Below, piece after piece: positions 52,665 through 61,857 of a stretch of 64,000 nucleotides of DNA (the first letter of the stretch is position 1; every line of letters starts with the position of its first letter). The position numbers and the translations under genes are program-made. The notes beneath the pieces are model-generated. The model was given only the letters and a program-made list of their open reading frames with translations. It searched no databases and was not told where the DNA came from. The stretch is from Kamptonema formosum PCC 10802 (GTDB taxonomy: Bacteria > Cyanobacteriota > Cyanobacteriia > Cyanobacteriales > Oscillatoriaceae), in NCBI RefSeq assembly GCF_000332335.1, contig NZ_KB235948.1:5178343-5242342 (forward strand). Reading direction: 5' to 3'.

Positions 52665-53333
52665 TTAGAGGCTGCTGACGCACTGATCGCTGTCGTTACT
52701 CGGGTTATTGACCAGCGTGCTGACTGGGTGAGCCGTCATGTCCAAAGCGGAGTGGGGGCGCAAAAGCGGTTGCAGGAGTTCTGGACTGCGAACCTCTGGA
52801 TTGAGCCACTGCTCCCAGTCTGTCGGGTCAAGAATCACCGGCATCCGGTCGTGAATAGGGCGCACGAGCTCGTTAGCTTCCGCAGTCAGGATCGTGCAAG
52901 ATGAAATCGCCTCTCCGTCCGCTGGTTGCCAGCACTCCCACAAGCCGGCAAAAGCAAACAGTTTTCCATACTTGAGGCGGAAATAAAAAGGTTGCTTGGC
53001 GTTTTCCCGGCGCTCCCACTCATAAAAGCCGTCAGCGATCACCAAACAGCGGCGCTTCAAGAAAGCCGTGCGAAAAGCCGGCTTTTCTGTGACGGTTTCT
53101 GAGCGAGCGTTGATCGTCCGCGCACCTATTTTAGCATCTTTCGCCCAAGCTGGAATTAGACCCCAGCGCAGCATCTTCAACTCCCGATCCCGACGCTCTG
53201 GTGCCAGCAGCACCGCAGCGACAGACTGCGTGGGGGCGATATTGTATCGCGGTGTCAGGGGAGGAACTGCGGCGAGATCGAACACCTCGGCTACTGTCTC
53301 GGCTGACTGAGTTAGAGTAAATCGTCCGCACAT
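52665..53333 (-). CDS. SRAP (YedK/HMCES-type) abasic-site DNA-protein crosslinker
   Basis: 222 residues. Cys2 of the MCGRF start forms the covalent link to abasic DNA after removal of Met1. Also present: RYNIAPTQ, WGLIPAWAKD, NARSETVTEKPAFRTAF, the RRCLVIADGFYEWE motif with the catalytic Glu, and the HDRMPVIL His. These are the complete SRAP features, so it should protect abasic sites in single-stranded DNA. It is located 87 bases downstream of a HicB-like gene on the same strand. The C-terminal tail beyond PVSTLVN is short and unremarkable. Confidence 0.93.
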   Translation of the reverse strand: MCGRFTLTQSAETVAEVFDLAAVPPLTPRYNIAPTQSVAAVLLAPERRDRELKMLRWGLIPAWAKDAKIGARTINARSETVTEKPAFRTAFLKRRCLVIADGFYEWERRENAKQPFYFRLKYGKLFAFAGLWECWQPADGEAISSCTILTAEANELVRPIHDRMPVILDPTDWEQWLNPEVRSPELLQPLLRPHSALDMTAHPVSTLVNNPSNDSDQCVSSL

Positions 53334-53420
53334 CTTGAAAACCTAACCTCTCAAATCCCCTTTCCCGGTGAGGGAACGGGGGAAAACTGTGATGCTTCCC
53401 CCTCCATTTTATCGAGATAT

Positions 53421-53594
53421 TTATCGCTCAGCAAGTTCCCGATTCGCTGTGAGGAGCAACTCGATGGCTTCCCCCAGACTTTCCCTCGCCTCTTCCAGCG
53501 TTCTCTCCTGGACATTGGCACCGGGTAACTCTTCAACATAGCCAATATACCAATCATCTACTTTCTCAAATACCGCTGTAAATGTGTTTTCCAT
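53421..53594 (-). CDS. Orphan HicB-type antitoxin-like protein
   Basis: A 57-residue protein: MENTFTAVFEKVDDWYIGY, then VEELPGANVQERTLEEARESL, then GEAIELLLTANRELAER. The W-x2-G-x2-ELPG-x-N-x4-TLEEAR-x2-L-x2-AI pattern is that of the HicB partial RNase-H fold. It lacks a C-terminal DNA-binding (HTH) extension, and no HicA toxin gene is visible on either side. It lies in a run of leftward genes between chlH (stop 116 bases upstream) and the SRAP gene. It may be a solitary regulator or a remnant of a toxin-antitoxin pair. Confidence 0.8.
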   Translation of the reverse strand: MENTFTAVFEKVDDWYIGYVEELPGANVQERTLEEARESLGEAIELLLTANRELAER

Positions 53595-53665
53595 TGCTGG
53601 ACGCCTCCCATCGAGTCAGTCTTGATTTTATCATTATATTCCTTTCTCAAGCTACGCAACATCAA

Positions 53666-53704
53666 GGCCAGAAACCGGGTTTCGCCGAAGTTACCCGGTT
53701 TCTA
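53666..53704. repeat. Palindromic repeat, AGAAACCGGGTTTC variant
   Basis: AGAAACCGGGTTTCGCCGAAGTTACCCGGTTTCT: a degenerate double palindrome just downstream of the chlH stop codon; in RNA it could act as a 3' stem-loop. Confidence 0.78.
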
Positions 53705-53709
53705 CGATC

Positions 53710-56700
53710 TTATCCCATCGGCACGCCTTCAAGCTCCTCATCCGTTAGCTCGTACAGCTGCCGCAGCTTCTCCAACTTCTCGGCATCGGGCTCCCAGAAA
53801 CCCCGCCCATTCGCCTCTAGCATCCGCCCCACAATATTGCGGAACGCCTCCGGATTCGCCTCGCGCAACTTCTTCGCCATCTCCGGATCTAGCGCATAAG
53901 TGTCAGCCGCTCCATCGTAAACCCAAGCATCCGTAAAATCAGCCGTGCCTCCCCAGCCAATCAGCGCTGTCATCCGCTGCGAGATTTCATAAGCGCCCCC
54001 ACTCCCCTGATTCGCCATCGCTGTCGCCCATTTGGGATTCAGCAACTTGGTGCGGTATTCCAAACGCAGCAAGTCTTCTAACTTGCGCGGCGTCGTGTCT
54101 TTAGAAAAACTCTCGACAAAACTGGCGCTCACCCTCTCGCCTCGCAGCTTTTCAGCCGCCCGCTTCAGCCCGCCGGTGTTGGCATAATACTCTTGAATGT
54201 CGGTCAAACCGTACTCAACGGAGTCGATTTCCTGCACAATGCGCGCACTCGTTTGCAGCAGCTGATTCAGAACTTCCCGGCGCGCTTCACCCTTATCTTT
54301 GCGCCCGTAACTGAAGGCATTGCGGTTTTGCCAGGTATCCCCCAACTCATCCCCCGACTCCCAGCTTCCATCCACAACTTGCTCGTTCACCATCGAACCA
54401 AAATCGCCCGCAGGATTGGAAAACAGCCGCGCCGAAGGATTCCCCACACCTTCCGCCTTCAGCGCCAAAGCGTGCTTGCGGATAAAATTACGCTCCACCG
54501 GCTCATCCGCCTCAGCCGCCCGCAAGAACAGATCGTCCAGCAACTCTATAATATTAACAAAACTGTCGCGGAAAATCCCAGAAAGATTTGCCAGCACATC
54601 AATGCGGGGGTGCCCAACCTCTGCCAGAGGTTTCAGATCGTAGCGAACAATTCGCCCGGTTCCCTCCTTCACCGGCTCAGCCCCCACCAATTCCAGCAGA
54701 ATCCCCAGAGATTCCCCCTTGGTTTTAATCGCATCCAGCCCCCACAGCATCACCGCCACAGTTTCCGGATACTGTCCGTGTTCTTGCAAGTGCTGCGCGA
54801 TTATTTTCTGGGCAATTTCCCGCCCGCGCTCGTAAGCTGCCGGTGAGGGCATGCGGTAGGGATCTAAAGCGTGAATATTCCGCCCGGTGGGCAAAACTCC
54901 TGGACCGTCGCGCAGCAAATCGCCCCCCGGTGCCGGTGGGATATACTCCCCATTCAGCCCCCGCAGCAGGTTGGTTATTTCATCTGTAGTTTGCATCAGC
55001 AGGTTGCGGATATTGGCGGCGGATTCTTTAGCCGATGTAGGGCTCACGCCCTCACTCCCAATTTCTGCGAATTGTTCCCCAAAATACGCCTCTAGGTAAG
55101 AGTTCAACTCCTCTTCCCCCGGCACTTCGCCCAGGGTGTGCAGCCCAGAGGAAAACAGGCGCTGCTCAACCACTTGCAGGTATTCGTACAGCTTGATAAG
55201 ATAGCGGTTAAAGGCATCAGCGCTAAACATGCGGACATTCTCAGGAGTGAAAGCAATTCCCAGCCGGCGAGCCTCCTCAAACGGACAGTCCGCCTCCAGT
55301 CCCGTGTCCCCAATCTTCTTGCAAATCGCCTCTTTGAGCGCGTAATTCTTCTGCGGATCTTCCCGGTACTCCGAAATCAAATCCCGCAGCGCCACTAATT
55401 CCTTGTACAGCCCAGCCCGACCGTAAGGCGGCACATTGTGGGAAATGATCGTCCCATAACCCCGCCGCTTTGCTAGAATAGATTCCGAGGGGTTGTTGGC
55501 TGCATAGATATAGAGGTGCGGCAAATCTCCCAGGAGAATATCGGGCCAAGAATAGCCGGTGTTGCCCAGCGGAGAACCCGGCAACCACTCCACCGTGCCG
55601 TGCATCCCGAAGTGAACCAGCGCATCAGCTTGAAATTCGTTTTGCAGCCACTTGTAGAACGCAGCATATTGCGGGTGCGGCGTCAAGTCCCGCTCGAACA
55701 TCAGCCGCATCGGATCGCCGGCAATCCCCAGCGGCGGCTGCACGCCAATCCAGATATTGCCCAGCTGAACGCCGCCTATCTGGAATTCATCCCCGTAAGT
55801 TTTGATGCCCGTGCCGGTGAGCGATTTCCAGTGCTTCTCTATGCGAGATGTTAGCAAATACCCCAGCCATTTGTCAAGGGTTTTAACATTCACAGTTGTG
55901 GGAATCACGCTCGCGACTCCCCCTCTCCCACGAGGGGAGAGGGGGTTGGGGGGTGAGGGGGCAGCCTCATCCGCCTCTTTCACCATGCGGATTAATTCTT
56001 CCCCATCTGCCGGCAAATCTCCGACGGTGTAGCCTTGGTCTTTCAGCGCCTGGAGAAACTTGAGAAGCGAGCGCGGGACATTGAGCAGCGCCGCCGTGCC
56101 TGCCGCACCGTAACCGGGGGGGAATCCATACAGGATAACCGCAATTCGGCGCTCAGCCGGCGGTGTTTTCCGCAGTTCAATCCAGCGTTTAATCCGCCCA
56201 GTCAGACGCCTCACCCGTTCTGGAACCAGATAGATATCTTCTCCCACCAAACCGCCGAGAGGCACCGGATCGATCGCCCCATCTAATTCCGGCAAAGCAT
56301 ACAGGACGACACTTTGCAATCCCCCCACTCCTTTGCGGGTCCAGGAGTGAATATCCTGAATCAGCAGCGGTGCGGCGACAATATAAGGTACATTCTTAGC
56401 AGAGAGGATTGCTTTGGCAATTTCCGTCTGCCGGCCCGCTTCCATTGTGCCTGCCGGTCCGCCCACCAGCGGGAAGCCAATGGTGGAAACAATAGCCTCC
56501 ACTTCTACCGCGTCTTGCGACAGTGACGGCGTTTGAATATTCCCCAGCTGGCGCTGCGCCCGCTCACTGGGGGTGGTCATCCAATCGCGCACCGCCACAT
56601 GCCCCTCGACACCATTAATAAAAACCGGCACCGGCACCAGTCGGGCGCTCTCAAAGTAGCGTATTAGCTGGGGAATGTAAGGCTGTTTTGTGATAACATG

Positions 56701-57426
56701 CTTGCGGTAGAGCAAAATCCCGACAGCCGGCCAATCTTTGCTTTCTGGCTTCGCCTGCCGGTGCCACTCCAGATACTGGCGCGGCGATTCAAAATAGCTG
56801 CCATATTCCGGATGCACCAGCCCCATATTTGGGGCTGACACCGGCGCAGGGATCTCTCCCACCTTCAGCCCCAGATATTTCTCCGCCAGAGTCCAGCACA
56901 TCGCCGCCACATTTTCCGGACCGCCGGCATTCCAGTACCCGTAGACAATCAGCCAGTTGCGCAAATCTTGAACTTTTTGCACCGGCACATATTTCAGCAG
57001 TTTCGGCCCAACTTTCAAAAAGCTGATATAGCCCGCCAGCCGGTCTTCCTCTCGCCCCTTGCTGAACTGGTCGAGAATGAACTTCACCGGCTTCGGCATG
57101 CCCTTGGGCTTGTCCCCAATTTTGAAAGCGCCCAGCTGGTTCAGGCTCATCAACTCCAGCGCCGACTCAAACACCAGGCGGATGGGGATGCGCTCAACCC
57201 TTTGGCGCAGCCACAGAACTTGGTCGTAATCAAATATCAGACTGGCGAAAAAGACTCGGGCGTCTTGCAGTGCGGCTTCTATCTCCGCCGGCTTACTAGC
57301 CAAGTCCCGATCGCTAAACACCCTGATATCCAGTTCTGGGCAGCGCTGCTGAGCCAGTTGAGCCACTTTGCGGTACAAGCCGGCGTTGAACGATTCAAAC
57401 CCAGTAATTAAAACGATGCGTTGCAT
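53710..57426 (-). CDS. chlH: Magnesium chelatase large subunit, ChlH/BchH family
   Basis: A 1238-residue protein with the N-terminal DUF3479 region (VLITGFESFNAGLYRKVAQLAQ) and the CobN/ChlH core. In this family the subunit binds protoporphyrin IX and, with ChlI and ChlD, inserts Mg2+ for chlorophyll synthesis. The ordinary cyanobacterial ChlH is about 1330 residues, so this shorter form may be a paralogue; ChlI and ChlD are not in the window. ATG 57426 is chosen; a TTG at 57444 also has AGGAGA nearby. A palindrome-encoded insert (SPPNPLSPRGRGG) sits in frame at about 55918-55962. The upstream repeat supplies a TATAAT on this strand. Cobaltochelatase CobN is less likely because DUF3479 is present. 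Confidence 0.88.
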   Translation of the reverse strand: MQRIVLITGFESFNAGLYRKVAQLAQQRCPELDIRVFSDRDLASKPAEIEAALQDARVFFASLIFDYDQVLWLRQRVERIPIRLVFESALELMSLNQLGAFKIGDKPKGMPKPVKFILDQFSKGREEDRLAGYISFLKVGPKLLKYVPVQKVQDLRNWLIVYGYWNAGGPENVAAMCWTLAEKYLGLKVGEIPAPVSAPNMGLVHPEYGSYFESPRQYLEWHRQAKPESKDWPAVGILLYRKHVITKQPYIPQLIRYFESARLVPVPVFINGVEGHVAVRDWMTTPSERAQRQLGNIQTPSLSQDAVEVEAIVSTIGFPLVGGPAGTMEAGRQTEIAKAILSAKNVPYIVAAPLLIQDIHSWTRKGVGGLQSVVLYALPELDGAIDPVPLGGLVGEDIYLVPERVRRLTGRIKRWIELRKTPPAERRIAVILYGFPPGYGAAGTAALLNVPRSLLKFLQALKDQGYTVGDLPADGEELIRMVKEADEAAPSPPNPLSPRGRGGVASVIPTTVNVKTLDKWLGYLLTSRIEKHWKSLTGTGIKTYGDEFQIGGVQLGNIWIGVQPPLGIAGDPMRLMFERDLTPHPQYAAFYKWLQNEFQADALVHFGMHGTVEWLPGSPLGNTGYSWPDILLGDLPHLYIYAANNPSESILAKRRGYGTIISHNVPPYGRAGLYKELVALRDLISEYREDPQKNYALKEAICKKIGDTGLEADCPFEEARRLGIAFTPENVRMFSADAFNRYLIKLYEYLQVVEQRLFSSGLHTLGEVPGEEELNSYLEAYFGEQFAEIGSEGVSPTSAKESAANIRNLLMQTTDEITNLLRGLNGEYIPPAPGGDLLRDGPGVLPTGRNIHALDPYRMPSPAAYERGREIAQKIIAQHLQEHGQYPETVAVMLWGLDAIKTKGESLGILLELVGAEPVKEGTGRIVRYDLKPLAEVGHPRIDVLANLSGIFRDSFVNIIELLDDLFLRAAEADEPVERNFIRKHALALKAEGVGNPSARLFSNPAGDFGSMVNEQVVDGSWESGDELGDTWQNRNAFSYGRKDKGEARREVLNQLLQTSARIVQEIDSVEYGLTDIQEYYANTGGLKRAAEKLRGERVSASFVESFSKDTTPRKLEDLLRLEYRTKLLNPKWATAMANQGSGGAYEISQRMTALIGWGGTADFTDAWVYDGAADTYALDPEMAKKLREANPEAFRNIVGRMLEANGRGFWEPDAEKLEKLRQLYELTDEELEGVPMG

Positions 57427-57460
57427 AGCCCGATGTTTAAACAATGTCTCCTATTCCGAT

Positions 57461-57535
57461 TATAGCGGTTCTCAGTTGGATGGAGTGCGCCTCAGAAACC
57501 CGGTTTCTTTAAGAATAAGGGTTTCTCACGCTACA
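57461..57535. repeat. Palindromic repeat between chlH and the next gene
   Basis: TATAGCGGTTCTCAGTTGGATG, then AGAAACCCGGTTTCTTTAAG, then a damaged second palindrome AATAAGGGTTTCTC. On the - strand its left end reads AACCGCTATAAT, giving a TATAAT at 57459-57464, about 33 bases before the chlH ATG. Confidence 0.88.
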
Positions 57536-57713
57536 TAAACCTACTTTCATTTTAAAACTGTAGGGGCGCTTACCTCTTTTCCACAGCACTGCCAAGGGCG
57601 GCACCGGCAGTGGGCCTAACGGCCCGGGGGCACCCACCGGCAGCCGGTCAGTTAGATTCGGCTTTTCTAGGATTTCTCGTCCTGACTTTAAACAAACTGT
57701 CATGTAAACACTG

Positions 57714-58760
57714 GTGTGCCAGCAAATTTACTTACCCCCCATGACAGTGCCATTCCCGATCGCCTTTCTCAGTGCTATCCCCACATCCCTGAAGTGCCTC
57801 CGCCCAACTCGCCAAAACACCAGAAGCAAATGGAAGCTGGGAATCCTCGCCATCCTCCTAGCTCCCATCTGTTCGAGCCAGATAGCCACAGCGGCGCAGG
57901 GCGACACAGCTTTTTTATTCCAGCCAACCGGCGATCGCCAAGTCTGGGCGCTGTCGGATAAAGCCGGCGAATATCTCAAAGCGGGACAAACTCAGAAAGC
58001 CTCCCAAACTCTAGCCCGCGCCCAAAAGGCCGCTGAAAGCATGGGGGATGATAGCATTAAAGCATGGGCGCTGTCGGAAGTCGCCACTCAATATGCGGAA
58101 GCGCAACAGTACAGCCAAGCGCTGCAAGTGGCGCAAACCATTCCCAACCCCCTTGACAAAGCTAATGCCCTGTCGGATATAATTAGTGAATATGCTAGAG
58201 CGGAAGACCCCCAACAAGCCGGTGAGTTCCTAGACCGAGCCTTGCAGGTGGCTCAAACCATCGAGTCTGACTGGCACCAAGCCAAAATCTTCTCGGAAAT
58301 CGCTATCCGATATGCCGGTGCCAAACAGTTCGACCGAGCTTTGCAAGTGGCGGATCGCATTAATGGCGGCTATCTCAAAGCCGAGGCGCTGTCGGAAATC
58401 GCCGGCGAATATGCCGCAGCCAGACAGTACGAGAAAGCCCTGCAAGTGGCTCAAACCATCGGGAGTGACCGGCACAAAGCTGACGCCCTGTCGCAGATAG
58501 CTGACCGGTATGCCGAAGCGGGACAAAACAAGAAAGCAATAGAAATTATAGCACAAGCCCTGCAGATTGCGCAAGGTCTGGAGGATAGCTATTCCAAAGT
58601 CAGCCTGTTGCAGGATCTAGCCGATCAGTATCAAGCCGCTTCCCAAACCCAGAAAGCCGCCGAAATTCTCGCCCGTTCGGAGGCAATTGAAGCCACCCTA
58701 GACCGGCGCTACTCCAAGAGTCAGTCCTCTCGTCAAGATAGCTGCCAAGCAGAGTTTTGA
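57714..58760 (+). CDS. Exported helical-repeat (TPR-like) protein
   Basis: 348 residues. N-terminal region has a basic stretch and hydrophobic segment (KLGILAILLAPICSSQIATAA) that should act as a signal peptide. The rest is five to six copies of a 34-39-residue helical repeat of the form ALSEIAxxYAxAxQxxxALQVAQTI, a TPR relative. The start is uncertain: GTG 57714 or ATG 57741. Similar repeats make up the lipoprotein at 61978. It precedes the CHAT protein gene; a 25-bp tandem repeat array lies between them. Confidence 0.75.
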   Translation: MCQQIYLPPMTVPFPIAFLSAIPTSLKCLRPTRQNTRSKWKLGILAILLAPICSSQIATAAQGDTAFLFQPTGDRQVWALSDKAGEYLKAGQTQKASQTLARAQKAAESMGDDSIKAWALSEVATQYAEAQQYSQALQVAQTIPNPLDKANALSDIISEYARAEDPQQAGEFLDRALQVAQTIESDWHQAKIFSEIAIRYAGAKQFDRALQVADRINGGYLKAEALSEIAGEYAAARQYEKALQVAQTIGSDRHKADALSQIADRYAEAGQNKKAIEIIAQALQIAQGLEDSYSKVSLLQDLADQYQAASQTQKAAEILARSEAIEATLDRRYSKSQSSRQDSCQAEF

Positions 58761-58763
58761 TTG

Positions 58764-58829
58764 CAATAGCGTTTTTCATAGGAGTGAGGTGCTGAGAAAC
58801 CCGGTTTCTTTAAGAAACCGGGTTTCTTA
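58764..58829. repeat. Palindromic repeat, AGAAACCCGGTTTCT family
   Basis: AATAGCGTTTTTCATAGGAGTGAGGTGCTG followed by two perfect palindromes separated by TTAAG. It follows the stop of the TPR-like gene directly and may form a stable stem-loop in its mRNA. Confidence 0.9.
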
Positions 58830-58921
58830 TGCGTTAGAGGCTAAATCGGTAGCCTCTGCACCCCACAACCTGAACTACCCCTGCTAACCCCTAAAATCTC
58901 GCCTCTCAAATCGAGCCAGTA

Positions 58922-59168
58922 GGGCTAAAGCCCAACTACAAACTTTGGGCTAAAGCCCAACTACAAACTTTGGGCTAAAGCCCAACTACAAACTTTGGGC
59001 TAAAGCCCAACTACAAACTTTGGGCTAAAGCCCAACTACAAACTTTGGGCTAAAGCCCAACTACAAACTTTGGGCTAAAGCCCAACTACAAACTTTGGGC
59101 TAAAGCCCAACTACAAACTTTGGGCTAAAGCCCAACTACAAACTTTGGGCTAAAGCCCAACTACAAAC
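58922..59168. repeat. Tandem 25-bp GGGCTAAAGCCC repeat, 10 copies
   Basis: Starts at 58922 and then every 25 bases to 59147. Units are GGGCTAAAGCCC plus AACTACAAACTTT and are practically identical, unlike the degenerate array at 133, indicating recent amplification. Without spacers it is not a CRISPR. Confidence 0.96.
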
Positions 59169-59326
59169 ATGCCGGCATTTAACGAGTCTTTTCCCAGCCA
59201 TTAAGACACCGGCTTCGCAGAAAGGTAAAAAAAATGTTTAATTTTGCGGCTTTCAGGTGCTGTCAGGTTAAAGTGAGGGGGAAGCCAAAAGACTTATTCC
59301 TCTTGACAGCTATGCGAACGCAAAAT

Positions 59327-59420
59327 ATTGCGGCTCTCAGTTGGATGAACTATGGCCCAGAAACCCGGTTTCTTTAAGAAACCGGGTTTCTCAGTACCTC
59401 ACAAAGGATGAGAAACGCTA
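59327..59420. repeat. Palindromic repeat, directly abutting the CHAT gene
   Basis: GGCTCTCAGTTGGATGAAC, two palindromes, then CAGTACCTCACAAAGGATGAGAAACGCTAT. The last bases adjoin the ATG at 59422. An upstream in-frame ATG at 59341 lies inside the repeat and is unlikely to be used. Confidence 0.9.
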
Positions 59421-59421
59421 T

Positions 59422-61737
59422 ATGAGCATCACCGCCAACCTCGCCCTCTTGGCTTGTCTCTGCACACCTTTACCCCGCAATTTCCCCCAACTCCTGACAG
59501 GGCTGCCGGCACGGGCAGAAAATCCAGAAACCCCTGGGGCGCAAGCCGGCAGGCTGCCCGCAGAGCCGGCTTTCGTGTCGCAAGCGGACTACAGCCACCT
59601 GACTTATTCCCAGCAGATAGAATATTTAGAAAAGCAGTTGCAAAGCGCCCGCGCCAGCGGGGATACCCAGCAGCAGCAGCAAATTTTGCAGCAATTAATG
59701 TTTGTCGCCTTTCAAGCGCGGGAGATTCCCAAAGCGATTGAGGCCGGGGAACTGCTTTTGCAGGCGCTGCGGGAGAGCAAAAACCGCCAAGTAGAAGCGC
59801 AAGTGCTGCAATTTATGGAAAGTTTATATGGGCAAATTAAAAGCTACGACAAAGCGGTCGCCGTCTCGCAACAGCGCTTGACCATCGCCCAGGATCTGGG
59901 AGATAAAAATATGGCAGCCGAAGCCTTACAGACTTTGGGGGTTAACTACCGGAAATTGAAGAATTACCCCCCATCGGTCGAAGCTTTGCAACAAGCCTTG
60001 CAGCTGGCGCAGGAAACCGGAAACACCCAGCAAGAGTGGAGCGCGCGGAGCTTCTTATCCCTGACCTATGAAATTGCCGGTGACTTCCCCAAAGCAGCGC
60101 AGCAGGCGGAGCGGAATGTGGCTTTCGCTCAGCAGCACGCCGAGCTGAATACCCCTCCCATGTCGAGGCACGCCGATTCCCTCCGCCAGCTCAGCCGCAT
60201 TTACTTCCAGCAAGGGAATTCCCAGCAAGCTATCGACACTCTCAAACAGACCATCGCGCTTCAGCCACAACACCAGTACCAGGCTGTTGACGGGCAGGAT
60301 TTAGAAGACTTGGGCTTCATGCTATTGCGGACCGGCAATCTCAAAGAAGCAGAAACCACCTTAATTGCTTCCATCAAAAACTACGATAGGGCCCGAGAGG
60401 AAGGACTGGCCGCTATGGCAAATCTCGCGCAATATGGGATACGCAATCAAGATTCAGATATAATAAACGAGTACGAATTTGGCACCGATACCCCCCGCCT
60501 GTTGCAACAGGTTTTAGTCGCTCAGAACCGAACCGAGTCAGCCCTGGAATGGGCGGAGCGAGGGCGCGCCCGTGGGTTTGCCGCTCGCTTAGCGGCGCAC
60601 AGCCCCCAGTCAGCGGCTGCAATTGCGCCGCCCAATCTCGCTAAAATAAAACAAATTGCCAAAGCGCAGAATTCTACCTTGGTGGAGTACACTGTAATTT
60701 ATGATGACAGGTGGCACTATCGGGCGAGGTTTGGCTGGGATCTGGACGCCCCCGCCACATCTCTCTACATTTGGGCCGTCAAACCAACCGGTGAAGTCAC
60801 GTTTCGCCCGGTAGACCTAAAACCTCTGTTTCAGGAACAGAACAAGTCTTTGGCGGACTTTGTTAAGAGCGCTCGCGACTCTGTAAATTTCCCAAATCGC
60901 AGCGGTCCCCTGCAGCAACTTCACAAAATTATCATCGATCCGATTGCCGATCTGCTGCCAGCCGATCCGTCCGCTCGCGTCACTTTCATTCCTCAAGACA
61001 CCCTGTTTCTGGTGCCCTTTGCAGCGCTAAAAGACGCCGCTGGCAAATATTTAATCGAGAAACACACCATCCTCACGGCTCCCTCTATTCAGATACTGGA
61101 GTTAACCCGCCAGCTCAAACAGCGCGGCGGCGGCGGACAGGGGGCGCTCGTAGTGGGAAATCCAACAATGCCCAGCATTGTTGCCAAACTGGGAGAGAAG
61201 CCGGTACAGCTAAACTCTCTGCCCAGCGCAGAGCAAGAAGCACTGGCGATCGCCGAGCTGCTGAATACCCGAGCCATCACGGGTGCGAGCGCCACTAAAG
61301 CCGCCATTCTGCCGCAGATGTCTAAGGCGCGGATTGTTCACTTGGCAACTCACGGGTTGCTGGAACTCAGTGCGCTGGCGCTAGCACCCGCCGGCAGCGA
61401 TACCGGCTTGCTGACTGCCGATGAAATCCTCGACTTGAAGCTCAGCGCCGATCTTGTTGTTTTGAGCGCTTGCAATACCGGTCGGGGCAGAATTACCGGC
61501 GATGGCGTTGTTGGGCTGTCTCGCGCTTTTGTTGCCGCCGGCGCACCCAGTTTGGTAGTCTCTTTGTGGTATGTTCCAGATGCCCCGACGGCGCTGCTAA
61601 TGGCGGAGTTTTACCGCCAGCTGCAGCAGAAGCCCGATAAAGCCCTAGCCCTGCGGCAAGCTATGCTGGCAGCGATGCAAAAGCACCCCGAGCCGGTAAA
61701 CTGGGCCGCCTTCACTTTGATCGGCGAAGCGGAGTAA
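59422..61737 (+). CDS. CHAT-domain protease-like protein with TPRs
   Basis: 771 residues. An N-terminal hydrophobic segment (SITANLALLACLCTPLP) ends in a likely cleavage site, so export is possible. Residues about 60-330 are TPR repeats (KAVAVSQQRLTIAQDLGDKNMAAEALQTLGVNYRKL). Residues about 430-771 form the CHAT domain, with His644 in HLATHGLLELS and Cys684 in LSACNTGRG as the caspase-like dyad, so it is predicted to be a cysteine peptidase. The start at 59422 avoids translating the repeat. It lies between two helical-repeat genes; a shared role is inference. Confidence 0.9.
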   Translation: MSITANLALLACLCTPLPRNFPQLLTGLPARAENPETPGAQAGRLPAEPAFVSQADYSHLTYSQQIEYLEKQLQSARASGDTQQQQQILQQLMFVAFQAREIPKAIEAGELLLQALRESKNRQVEAQVLQFMESLYGQIKSYDKAVAVSQQRLTIAQDLGDKNMAAEALQTLGVNYRKLKNYPPSVEALQQALQLAQETGNTQQEWSARSFLSLTYEIAGDFPKAAQQAERNVAFAQQHAELNTPPMSRHADSLRQLSRIYFQQGNSQQAIDTLKQTIALQPQHQYQAVDGQDLEDLGFMLLRTGNLKEAETTLIASIKNYDRAREEGLAAMANLAQYGIRNQDSDIINEYEFGTDTPRLLQQVLVAQNRTESALEWAERGRARGFAARLAAHSPQSAAAIAPPNLAKIKQIAKAQNSTLVEYTVIYDDRWHYRARFGWDLDAPATSLYIWAVKPTGEVTFRPVDLKPLFQEQNKSLADFVKSARDSVNFPNRSGPLQQLHKIIIDPIADLLPADPSARVTFIPQDTLFLVPFAALKDAAGKYLIEKHTILTAPSIQILELTRQLKQRGGGGQGALVVGNPTMPSIVAKLGEKPVQLNSLPSAEQEALAIAELLNTRAITGASATKAAILPQMSKARIVHLATHGLLELSALALAPAGSDTGLLTADEILDLKLSADLVVLSACNTGRGRITGDGVVGLSRAFVAAGAPSLVVSLWYVPDAPTALLMAEFYRQLQQKPDKALALRQAMLAAMQKHPEPVNWAAFTLIGEAE

Positions 61738-61857
61738 TACCGATTTTGGATGCAAGGATTTTGGATGCAAGGATTTTGGATTTTGGATTGAAAAAAACCG
61801 CAGGAAAGCTTTTTCAGCCCCAGGGGAAAATCCTATGGCTATCCAGTCGGTATAATA

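Larger units (their letters stand above)
58761..59421. other. Intergenic region filled by repeats
   Basis: Holds palindromic repeats at 58764-58829 and 59327-59420, and the ten-copy tandem array 58922-59168. The rest shows nothing coding. A promoter for the CHAT gene may lie at the right end. Confidence 0.65.

Noticed and set aside
57426-57444. TTG start for chlH
   Set aside because: AGGAGA is only 2-3 bases from the TTG, too close; ATG 57426 gives the family's usual N-terminus.
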